A stretch of DNA of 64,000 nucleotides from an uncultured Porphyromonadaceae bacterium (GTDB lineage Bacteria > Bacteroidota > Bacteroidia > Bacteroidales > Muribaculaceae). Shown in pieces: positions 43,359-51,103 of the stretch; the first letter of the stretch is position 1, and every line of letters begins with the position of its first letter. Location of the stretch: the NCBI GenBank assembly GCA_902491515.1, contig CABUIC010000004.1:1-64000 (forward strand), given 5' to 3'. Position numbers and translations under genes: made by a program. The notes below the pieces were generated by a model that worked only from the letters and a program-made list of their open reading frames with translations, was not told where the DNA came from and ran no database searches.

Positions 43359-44890
43359 TTTTTAGAGAGTGGTAGAGTTATTATAAATTTTGTTCCGTGG
43401 TTGAATTCGCTTTCCACGCTGATAGAGCCGCCCATGTCGCCGATGAGCTTGTGGACGTATGCTAGGCCAAGTCCGAAGCCTTTGACGTCGTGGCGGTTGC
43501 CGGTGGAAACGCGGTAGAATTTCTCGAATATTTTCTTGAGGTCGTCCTTTCGGATGCCTATGCCGTTGTCTGCGATTGTGATGCGGAGGTTATCCTCGCC
43601 CTGGTCGTCGGTTGAGACAGTGAGGTCGAGGGGGCGCTCGTCGGAGCGGTACTTGACGGCGTTGTCGAGGAGGTTGAAGATGACGTTTGTGAAGTGCATC
43701 TCGTCGACGTTTACGATTGCGTCCATCGCGTCGAGGTTGGCGGTTAGCGAGCCTCCGTACTGCTCGACCTTGAGCTTGAAGGTGTTCACGACGTTGTAGA
43801 TTATCACGTTGGCGTCGACTTCCTCGATACGGAGGGTTGCTTTCTGGCGGTCGAACATGGACATCTGGAGGACTTTCTCGACCTGGAAGCGGAGCCGCTT
43901 GGTCTCGTCGGTGATTACGGTTGAGACTTTCTGCATCATCTCGGGGGACTTGCGGACGGTTGGGTCGTTGAGCATCTGCGCGGCCAGGGAGATGGATGAT
44001 ATGGGAGTCTTGAACTCGTGGGTCATGTTGTTGATGAAGTCGTTCTTCATCTCGGTGAGCTTCTTCTGGCGGAAGGCCACGATGATGGTGTAGACGAAGA
44101 TAATCAACAGGATGAGCGTGAAGGCGAAGGCCGGGACCATGAAGGAAATGCTCTTGAAGATGTAGTCCTTCTTGGTGGGGAAATATACCTTGAGGTAGTT
44201 CCGGGTGCCGGATGCGTCGTTGGGGAAGAGTGCCTGGGCGAACATTGCGTCGCCGTCGATCTGTCCGGGGACGTATCCGGGGCTTTTGTAGAATATGAGG
44301 CCGTAGTGGTTGACGAGGGCGTACTCCACGGGGACTTTGAGGCCGAGGGTGTCGAGCTCCTGACGGAGGTATTCGCCGACGACGGTGGAGTCTGCGCGCT
44401 CGGTGATGGGGCGAGCGGAGGCTTTGGAGATTATGTTGAGGATGACGTCGTCGAGGACACCCTGCTGGTAGAGGTACTTGCTGCGGTATGCGTCCTGCAT
44501 GTTGCGGATGTGGGCCTTGGGACCGCGCTCGTCGGGGGACTGGAGCTTTGAGAGGGCGCTGACGTCGCCCTTGATTGTGAGGTCGGCCTCGATACCGGTG
44601 GAAGTGGTGAACGAGTACTTAATTCCTCCGACGCGGGGGACCGACTCGCCGATGTACTGGGAGATTATCGAAGAGGACTCGATCTGGCGGACATCGTCCT
44701 CGAGGAAGTGGCGGGTCTCGTCCTGCTCGAGGTGAACGGCTGTCGCGATAAGGGCCTGGCGAACGCCCTGAGAGAACTGTTCGTAGCGGATGCTCACGAT
44801 GTTCCTCATATAGAAAATCTGTATGCACAGAAGGCCAATGAAAGTAATGGCCATCAGTATAGCGAGTATCCAGATTGTCTGCTTCTTCAT
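43355..44890 (-). CDS. rprX: Sensor histidine kinase RprX
   Basis: A 511-residue kinase. N-terminal helix (TIWILAILMAITFIGLLCIQIFY), a periplasmic domain (about 30-235), a second helix (FMVPAFAFTLILLIIFVYTIIV), the H-box NNMTHEFKTPISSISLA, and ATPase motifs NAVKYR, IADNGIGIR and VKGFGLGLAYV. With RprY it forms a system first described in Bacteroides fragilis. The signal is not evident from sequence. Confidence 0.92.
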   Translation of the reverse strand: MKKQTIWILAILMAITFIGLLCIQIFYMRNIVSIRYEQFSQGVRQALIATAVHLEQDETRHFLEDDVRQIESSSIISQYIGESVPRVGGIKYSFTTSTGIEADLTIKGDVSALSKLQSPDERGPKAHIRNMQDAYRSKYLYQQGVLDDVILNIISKASARPITERADSTVVGEYLRQELDTLGLKVPVEYALVNHYGLIFYKSPGYVPGQIDGDAMFAQALFPNDASGTRNYLKVYFPTKKDYIFKSISFMVPAFAFTLILLIIFVYTIIVAFRQKKLTEMKNDFINNMTHEFKTPISSISLAAQMLNDPTVRKSPEMMQKVSTVITDETKRLRFQVEKVLQMSMFDRQKATLRIEEVDANVIIYNVVNTFKLKVEQYGGSLTANLDAMDAIVNVDEMHFTNVIFNLLDNAVKYRSDERPLDLTVSTDDQGEDNLRITIADNGIGIRKDDLKKIFEKFYRVSTGNRHDVKGFGLGLAYVHKLIGDMGGSISVESEFNHGTKFIITLPLSKN

Positions 44891-44939
44891 AAGGGGACGA
44901 GTGTGCCTTGCGGGGAGGGAATTTTAAAATTAACCTTTA

Positions 44940-44951
44940 TTTGTTAACAAA
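44940..44951. promoter_or_regulatory. 12-bp palindrome in the rprX leader
   Basis: TTTGTTAACAAA is a perfect palindrome about 50 nt upstream of the rprX ATG. Two ATTAACA copies (44997-45003 and 45016-45022) lie further upstream around the -7 element. They may be binding sites for RprY or another regulator. Confidence 0.35.
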
Positions 44952-45011
44952 TCTGAGCCGCCATTGTTTGGAGAAAGTCACGACTTTAGGGGCGGAATTA
45001 ACATTTCGGTC

Positions 45012-45042
45012 CAAAATTAACACTTAAATGTGAAAACACAAA
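45012..45042 (-). promoter_or_regulatory. Full -33/-7 promoter for rprXY
   Basis: On the minus strand TTTG (45042-45039), 19-nt spacer, TAATTTTG (45019-45012). Predicted start near 45006 and a leader of about 115 nt. It lies directly after the helicase stop, so rprXY need not depend on the upstream operon. Confidence 0.7.
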
Positions 45043-45058
45043 ATTTTTGGAGGAAAAA

Positions 45059-47521
45059 TTATCGACAGGTGTATGAAAACCTGTTTCGGATGGCATCGAC
45101 GACTGGGTCGAGATTACCTGAGGTATGGACGTAGAGACGCTTACGGGCGCGGGAAAAAGCCACGTAGAAGAGTCGCGCGCGGTCTGTAACGGAGCCGAAA
45201 GCGCGGTCGGCGGAATATACGAGGACGTTTTCCATCTCGAGGCCCTTAGCCTTGTGGACCGTCATTACGGAGACGTTCTCGCGGATGATGCCGTTGGTGA
45301 AGAGGTCGCCTTCGTTGAAGGTGAGGAGTTCGGCGTAGCGGCGCATCGCCTGCTCGCGAAAACGGGGCTCGGCGGCGGGGTCGACAACGACTTCGTCGAC
45401 GAGACGGCGCACGTAGTTGTAATGTTCAATCGGCTCGATGAATCCCTCGAGGGCGAAGGAGTCGTGGAGGCGAGTCATTTCTGCGGAGAGGGAGTTGAAG
45501 GGCCCGGGGGCCGGGTCCGTGAGGAGAGCGCGGGAGCGACGGTAATGGGTGCCGTAGATGCTTTCGAAGCGGGCGCAGACGTGGCGCAGACGCCTGTCGG
45601 CGCGGATTTCGGCGATGCCGTGGACACGGGATGCGGCGCGGGGCTGAAGCGCTATGGCGAGGTCGGCGGTTGCGAGGACGTCGTCGAGTGCGAGGTGGAA
45701 AGTGCGCGCGGGGAGGCCGAGAGTGGCGGTCATGTCGGCGAGGCGGTAGCGGCGGAGGCGTGGGAAGAGGAGGCGGGATGCGCGCAGGGTGTCGATGAAG
45801 GGCAGGGAGTCGTCGAGGACAGCGGGGAGGGGAAGGCCGGGCGCCCGACGGGAGAAGTTGAAGCGCAGGGCGGGGAGGTCGAAGTCGAGGTTGTGGCCGC
45901 AAACGGCGTCTGCGCCGTCGAGGTATCGGGCGAAGAGAGTGAAGGCTTCAGGAGCTTCGAGCAGGGGCCCCTCGGCGTAGAGGTCGAGGAGGGGGTTGGG
46001 GATTCCGTCGCCGAACTCCCGGGGTATGGGGCGTTCTGTGCGGATAAGGACGGAGAATTCGCTGCCTTCGAGGATTCGGCCGTCGGCGATTGTGACGGCG
46101 GCAATCTGGACCACGTCGTCGGCGAAGATGTCGAGGCCGGTAGTCTCGGTGTCTAAGACCACGACACGCTTTCCGGCGCCCGGGGCGAGGAGTGCGGCGA
46201 AGCGTTCGGTGTGGGTCGGGGCGTCGATGTCGAGGAGCTCTCCGGGGCTGACGGCAGCGTCGAGGAGTCGGGCGCAGAGATGCCTGGCGGAGCGCATGGT
46301 GCGGAGGCATCGGGTCTGGAACAGGAGACGCGCCCATTCGCCGATGCGGGAGGGGTTGACCGTGACGGCGATGTGGCTGAAGAGGGTCTTGAAGGCCGGG
46401 CGCCTGAAGAGGTCGTTGCGGCTGAGGTGAATGTGCTCAATTCCGGCGAGAGAGAGGAAGTCGGAAGCTTCGTCGCCCTGAGCGTTGGTCTGTACGAGAA
46501 CGGCGACGGACTCGCCGGGGCAGTAGTTGAGGAGCGAGCGGACGCGGCGGACCATCCCGGCACCGGGCTCGGGGGTGAGGACGAGGCGCACGACGCAGTC
46601 GGAGTCGTCGGCGCGGCTTTCGGCTGCGGGGAGGTAGCGAGGGTCGGTGTCGAGCCAAGTGGCGGCGAGGTCGTTGCAGAGGGCGACGAGTGGAGAGGGG
46701 GAGCGGTAGTTGCGCCGGAGGCGGAAAATGCTGTCGCGGCAGCTGAGCTTGAGTTTTTCGAGGGCCGCGCCTCCGGCACCGGTGAAGCTGAAAATGGCCT
46801 GCTGTTCGTCGCCGAGGTACAGGCAAGTGCGGCGCCCCGGGGCGTTGCGGAGGAGAATGGCGGCGATGTCGAGCTGGATAGGGGTCATGTCCTGGACCTC
46901 GTCGACCTGAATCCAAGGGAAGGCGCTCATGGCGAGGGTGTCACCGCGGGCGGATGTGAGGGCGGAGTATGTGCGGAGAATCATTTCGTCGAAGTCGACG
47001 AGCATGTTCCGTTCCTTGTACTCCATGTACTCGCGGACGCGGTCGTAGTCGCGGTCGGAGAGGGAGAAGCGGAGGCGCTGCCTGCGGTCGTCGGGGAAGT
47101 CGTGGTCGTCCTGCCAGACGCGAACCACGGCCTTTGCGAAGTCGGCGACGTCGGAGGCGCGGGTGATGTTGAAGGCGGATTCGAGGTATTCGAGACGGTC
47201 TGTCTCGTCGAGGATGCCGGTGTCGGGCGGGATGAGGCTGTTTGCGAAGAGGAAGCGGAAGCAGAAGCGGTGCATGTTCCCGACGAAAAGGTCGGGAGGC
47301 ACATATCCCATTAGCCCGGCGATACGCTCGTTCATCTCTCGAGCGGCGCGGTTGGTGAAGGTGAGGCAGAGCATGTCGGAGAAGGGGATTCCGAGCTCCG
47401 CGTTGGCGCGGAAAATGCGGAGGGCGAGGATGTGGGTCTTGCCGCAACCGGGCCCTGCCAGAACGAGGGCCGTGCGGTCGCGGATGTCGCAAATTTCCTG
47501 CTGGGAGTTGTCGAGCGCCAA
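45059..47521 (-). CDS. SF1 (UvrD/PcrA-like) helicase with inserted DEDDh exonuclease
   Basis: An 820-residue protein. Helicase motifs: Walker A GPGCGKT (23-29), TFTNRAAREM (Ia), DEVQD (207-211, motif II), GDEQQAIFSFTGA (III), RLRRNYRSP (IV), TVHKAKGLEMENV (V) and YVAFSRARKRLYV (VI). Between motifs IV and V (about 450-620) sits a DnaQ-like 3'-5' exonuclease with D457/E459 (DTETTG), D548 (HNLDFD) and H609/D614 (HLALDD), so the catalytic set is complete. The insertion falls where UvrD-type 2B subdomains normally lie. Role is probably DNA repair or end processing (inference). It is the last gene of the long minus-strand run, 18 nt after the SGNH gene. Confidence 0.88.
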   Translation of the reverse strand: MALDNSQQEICDIRDRTALVLAGPGCGKTHILALRIFRANAELGIPFSDMLCLTFTNRAAREMNERIAGLMGYVPPDLFVGNMHRFCFRFLFANSLIPPDTGILDETDRLEYLESAFNITRASDVADFAKAVVRVWQDDHDFPDDRRQRLRFSLSDRDYDRVREYMEYKERNMLVDFDEMILRTYSALTSARGDTLAMSAFPWIQVDEVQDMTPIQLDIAAILLRNAPGRRTCLYLGDEQQAIFSFTGAGGAALEKLKLSCRDSIFRLRRNYRSPSPLVALCNDLAATWLDTDPRYLPAAESRADDSDCVVRLVLTPEPGAGMVRRVRSLLNYCPGESVAVLVQTNAQGDEASDFLSLAGIEHIHLSRNDLFRRPAFKTLFSHIAVTVNPSRIGEWARLLFQTRCLRTMRSARHLCARLLDAAVSPGELLDIDAPTHTERFAALLAPGAGKRVVVLDTETTGLDIFADDVVQIAAVTIADGRILEGSEFSVLIRTERPIPREFGDGIPNPLLDLYAEGPLLEAPEAFTLFARYLDGADAVCGHNLDFDLPALRFNFSRRAPGLPLPAVLDDSLPFIDTLRASRLLFPRLRRYRLADMTATLGLPARTFHLALDDVLATADLAIALQPRAASRVHGIAEIRADRRLRHVCARFESIYGTHYRRSRALLTDPAPGPFNSLSAEMTRLHDSFALEGFIEPIEHYNYVRRLVDEVVVDPAAEPRFREQAMRRYAELLTFNEGDLFTNGIIRENVSVMTVHKAKGLEMENVLVYSADRAFGSVTDRARLFYVAFSRARKRLYVHTSGNLDPVVDAIRNRFSYTCR

Positions 47522-47539
47522 GAGATGAAACGGGGAGTA

Positions 47540-48205
47540 TTATTCCGCCACGTATTCCTTGAGACGGTCGCGCCAGATATCGTAGCCGGGAGCGGTGAGG
47601 TGCAGGCCGTCGGTGGTGATTTCCTTGCGGAGGTTGCTGTCGGCGTCGCAGAAGTAGGGATAGAGCATAATCCATGTGACGCCACGCTCCCGCGCCATAG
47701 GCTCGAGGAGGGCATTGATGTCGCGGATGGTCTGTTCCTTACCGATTACGCGCCTGTAGCGCCCGAAGCTGTTGTTGATGGGCAGGAGGGACTGAAGGTA
47801 GAGCCGGGTGGAGGGGCTTTCGCGCCGGATGCGGTCGACGAGGCCTATGACGGCGCGGGCCACGGAGTCGGCGGAGAGGTCGTGGCTGACGTCGTTGACG
47901 CCGCACATGAGGAAAATCTTGGCGGGATGTCCGGCTGTGACTTCGGCGAGACGGGCGTCGATGTCGGCGGCAGTGTTTCCGATAATTCCCCGGTTAACGG
48001 CGTTGGAGATGCCGAAGAGTTCGTTCCACTTACCGCCGTAGGTGAGGCTGTTTCCGAGGAAAACGATGGACTCGGAGGTGACGGAGTCGCGCCCGGCGTC
48101 GGGGGTGGACTGCCCCTTGGGCATCTCGCCGGGAGCGGAAGCGAAAGCTAAAGCCCCGGCGAGGGAGAGGGCGGCCATGAGGATGATTTTGCGGAAGGGG
48201 GTCAT
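47540..48205 (-). CDS. Secreted SGNH/GDSL-family hydrolase
   Basis: A 221-residue protein with a signal peptide (MTPFRKIILMAALSLAGALAFA). SGNH blocks: FLGNSLTYGG (catalytic Ser, GNSL form of GDSL), NRGIIGNT (Gly), CGVNDVS (Asn) and DGLHLTAPGY (Asp/His pair). The ATG at 48205 overlaps the murQ stop by 4 nt. Among SGNH enzymes are peptidoglycan O-acetylesterases; acting on O-acetyl MurNAc would suit this operon, but that is inference. Confidence 0.88.
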   Translation of the reverse strand: MTPFRKIILMAALSLAGALAFASAPGEMPKGQSTPDAGRDSVTSESIVFLGNSLTYGGKWNELFGISNAVNRGIIGNTAADIDARLAEVTAGHPAKIFLMCGVNDVSHDLSADSVARAVIGLVDRIRRESPSTRLYLQSLLPINNSFGRYRRVIGKEQTIRDINALLEPMARERGVTWIMLYPYFCDADSNLRKEITTDGLHLTAPGYDIWRDRLKEYVAE

Positions 48206-49026
48206 TGTTCGTGGGTGCCTTTGTAGTAATCGGAGGCTTTCTTTACGGAGCCGTGGAAGAGGAGGAGACGCCGGGCTTCGTCGTAGGGGAGTCCGAGCTC
48301 CTCGACGAGCATGCGGGTGCCACGGTCGACGAGCTTGGCGTTGGAGAGCTGCATGTTGACCATCTTGTTGCCCTTTACGCGGCCCATCTTGATCATGACG
48401 GAAGTGGTAATCATGTTGCATATCATCTTCTGCCCCGTGCCGCTCTTCATGCGGGAGCTTCCGGTGACGTACTCGGGACCGACAATCATCTCTATGGCGA
48501 TGTCTGCGGCTTCGGAGACGGGAGCGTCGGGGTTTGAGGTGATGGCTGCGGTGAGGATACCGTGCTCGCGGCAGGCCTTCAGGGCACCTATGACGTAGGG
48601 GGTCGTGCCGGAAGCGGCGATGCCGATTACGGTGTCCTTAGAGTTGATATTGAACTTTTCGAGGTCTTTCCAACCCTGTTCGGTGTTGTCCTCGGCGTTC
48701 TCGACGGGGTTGCGGAGCGCGGTGTCGCCTCCGGCGATGAGTCCGATGACCCAGGAGGGGTCCATACCGAAAGTAGGAGGAATCTCGGAAGCGTCGAGGA
48801 CACCGAGGCGGCCGGAGGTGCCGGCGCCCATGTAGAAAATACGACCGCCCTGACGCATACGGGGGACAATCTGCTCGACGAGCTTCTCAATCTGAGGAAT
48901 GGCCTTCTCGACGGCGAGGGCTACTTTCTTGTCTTCGGTGTTTATGTCATGTAGAATTTCACCGACGCTTTTCTTTTCGAGGTCGTTGTAGAGCGAGGAC
49001 TGCTCGCTTATCTTAACAAAGCTCAT
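48202..49026 (-). CDS. murQ: N-acetylmuramic acid 6-phosphate etherase
   Basis: A 274-residue SIS-domain enzyme that splits MurNAc-6-phosphate into GlcNAc-6-phosphate and D-lactate. The signature GAGTSGRLGVLDASEIPPTFG is present with catalytic E81; E112 (NAEDNT) matches the second acidic residue. GTTPYVIGALKACR and TGSSRMKSGTGQKMICNM complete the SIS fold. It lies 12 nt after the kinase gene. Confidence 0.97.
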   Translation of the reverse strand: MSFVKISEQSSLYNDLEKKSVGEILHDINTEDKKVALAVEKAIPQIEKLVEQIVPRMRQGGRIFYMGAGTSGRLGVLDASEIPPTFGMDPSWVIGLIAGGDTALRNPVENAEDNTEQGWKDLEKFNINSKDTVIGIAASGTTPYVIGALKACREHGILTAAITSNPDAPVSEAADIAIEMIVGPEYVTGSSRMKSGTGQKMICNMITTSVMIKMGRVKGNKMVNMQLSNAKLVDRGTRMLVEELGLPYDEARRLLLFHGSVKKASDYYKGTHEQ

Positions 49027-49038
49027 ATTGACAGGGAA

Positions 49039-49887
49039 TTAAGAATGGAACTTTACAAGGCCCTCCATGGGGCTCTTGAGAATCTTGCCGACGGCGAAGC
49101 CTTCCTCGCGTGCGGCCTCTTCAAGGACGGGCCGGAAGTAGTAGGCGATAGAGCCGACGAAATTCGCGGTGCGCTCGCCGGAGCCGGCGTACTGGCGGAC
49201 GTTCCTGCGGAAGAATGCGCGGAAAGTGGAGAGGACGATGGCCCGGATTTCGGGGACGTCGAGATGGGCGGAGAGGAAAGGAGTTACGGACGCAAGGAAG
49301 CGGTTGGGAAGGGGCTCCTTGTATACTCGGCGGATGATGTCGAGGTATGTGAGGCGGTATTCGGCCATGAATTCGTCGGCAACGGCCCTGGGGAGCTGGT
49401 TCTTGAGGAGGTCGCCGAGGAAGAGCTTTCCGATGACGGCTCCGGACCCTTCGTCGCCGAGAATGAAGCCGAGGGGTGAAACGTTGCGGACGATTTCGTT
49501 GCCGTCGTAGAGGCAGGAATTCGAGCCGGTGCCGAGGATGCATGCAATACCGGTCTCATGTCCGCAGAGAGCGCGCGCGGCGGCGAGGAGGTCGGTGTAG
49601 ACCTCGACGACGGAGGCGGAGGGGATGTTGGCGCGGAGAGCAGCGGCGACATTGGCGCAGACCTCCGGGGCGAGGCATCCGGCGCCGTAGAAATATATTT
49701 CCGTTATTTCGGGGGCGAGGTCGGCGAGTTCGGGCATCAGCTCGGCGGCGATGCGAGAGCGCATCTCCTCCTCGGTGAGCATGACGGCGTTCATGCCCAT
49801 GGTGAATACTTGTTTTGCTACTTTCTTTTCGGACGAGAGCACGCACCAGTCGATTTTGGTGCTCCCGCAGTCGGCTATCAGTATCAT
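49039..49887 (-). CDS. murK: N-acetylmuramate kinase (BadF/BadG-type ATPase family)
   Basis: A 282-residue sugar kinase of the BadF/BcrAD fold: DCGSTKIDWCVL (phosphate 1), ACILGTGSNSCLYDG (phosphate 2) and GFILGDEGSGAVIGK. Similar kinases phosphorylate GlcNAc, but the position between a MurT-like transporter and murQ points to MurNAc 6-kinase, as in Tannerella MurK. Its start overlaps the murT stop by 4 nt. Confidence 0.85.
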   Translation of the reverse strand: MILIADCGSTKIDWCVLSSEKKVAKQVFTMGMNAVMLTEEEMRSRIAAELMPELADLAPEITEIYFYGAGCLAPEVCANVAAALRANIPSASVVEVYTDLLAAARALCGHETGIACILGTGSNSCLYDGNEIVRNVSPLGFILGDEGSGAVIGKLFLGDLLKNQLPRAVADEFMAEYRLTYLDIIRRVYKEPLPNRFLASVTPFLSAHLDVPEIRAIVLSTFRAFFRRNVRQYAGSGERTANFVGSIAYYFRPVLEEAAREEGFAVGKILKSPMEGLVKFHS

Positions 49888-51047
49888 ATCTTGATGTAAA
49901 TTTTCTTCTTATACAAAACATATCCCACGCACCAGTTTACAGCGACGAAGAGGAGTGCGAAGAGGAGTGATGCAAGGGTAGCGTCGCCGCAGCAGAGGGG
50001 CATGAGGAAATCCTCGTAGACGTGGCCCTTGACAGAAGTGTCGCCAATCTTCACGGCTCCGATGACGATGCTGAGCACGGCACCGAGGCAGTACATGAAG
50101 AGAGGGTTGATTCCGAAGGCCTCGAAGAAGCGGCACCATTTCTTATACCCCCTGATGTCGATAATCCAGATAAGGAGACCGAGGAAAGAGGAAGCGAGGC
50201 CGCAGGTGGTGAGGACGAATGAGGGGGACCAGACTTTCTTGTTGATGGGGAGACCGAAGTCGAGGAGGAATCCGGCGAAAGTGAGGATTGTTCCGACGAT
50301 GAAGAGGCGGTTGATGCGGATGTTGTTGTCCTTTGTTGCCATGATGAGGGAGCCGCACATGAAGCCTATGAGCATATGGGCGATGGACGGCAGGGTGCTG
50401 AGGAGGCCTTCGGGGTCGAACTTGAGTCGGACGCCGTCGATAGTGTCGGCGTAGAGGTGGTCGGGACCGATGATTTTGTTGTCGACGATGTAGAGGACAT
50501 TACGGTCGGAGAACTCGAAGCCGTTGCCGCAGAGGAGGATAATGGCATAGGTAATAAGTATTCCGGCAATGACATAGGGGAGGGTCCGCTGCTTCAGGGT
50601 TATCGCGAGAAGGGAGCCTACACCATAGCAGATGGCGAGTCGTGGCATTACGCCGAGGATGCGGATATGGTCGAAGTTCCACATGGCGTCGAGGAGCGTC
50701 TTCTCGTTGAGAACACCACGGAGGAAGAGGCCGAACCATGCGATTGCGAGGCCGATGAGCCAGATAACGACTGTGCGCCTGAGGATTTTCCATGCCGCAG
50801 GACCGCTCCAGGCGAAGTTGTACTTTCGGAGGGACATGTAGGTGCTGACGCCCATTATGAACATGAAGAAGGGGAAGACGAGGTCGGTGGGTGTGAGACC
50901 GTTCCAGGAGGCATGTTCGAGGGGGGCGTAGATGTGGCCCCAGGAGCCGGGGTTGTTCACGAGAATCATCCCCGCGATGGTGATACCGCGGAGGATGTCA
51001 AGTGCGAGAAGACGGCCTTTGGGGGCCGTGTGAGCTGCGGTGCTCAT
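49884..51047 (-). CDS. murT: MurT-like MurNAc transporter of the HGSNAT/COG4299 family
   Basis: A 387-residue membrane protein with about ten helices, starting at the ATG at 51047 (MSTAAHTAPKGRLLALDILRG). The family signature EHASWNGLTPTDLVFPFFMFIMG is intact, including H45, which aligns by memory with the catalytic His of heparan-alpha-glucosaminide N-acetyltransferase. In Tannerella a homologue in murTKQ was reported to import MurNAc. The upstream in-frame extension to 51308 overlaps the D-lactate dehydrogenase gene and is rejected. Confidence 0.82.
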   Translation of the reverse strand: MSTAAHTAPKGRLLALDILRGITIAGMILVNNPGSWGHIYAPLEHASWNGLTPTDLVFPFFMFIMGVSTYMSLRKYNFAWSGPAAWKILRRTVVIWLIGLAIAWFGLFLRGVLNEKTLLDAMWNFDHIRILGVMPRLAICYGVGSLLAITLKQRTLPYVIAGILITYAIILLCGNGFEFSDRNVLYIVDNKIIGPDHLYADTIDGVRLKFDPEGLLSTLPSIAHMLIGFMCGSLIMATKDNNIRINRLFIVGTILTFAGFLLDFGLPINKKVWSPSFVLTTCGLASSFLGLLIWIIDIRGYKKWCRFFEAFGINPLFMYCLGAVLSIVIGAVKIGDTSVKGHVYEDFLMPLCCGDATLASLLFALLFVAVNWCVGYVLYKKKIYIKI

Positions 51048-51103
51048 AAGAGAGTGGTTATGGATTGGTTTATTTATGATAGGAAAATCGGAGGTGTGGG
51101 AGG

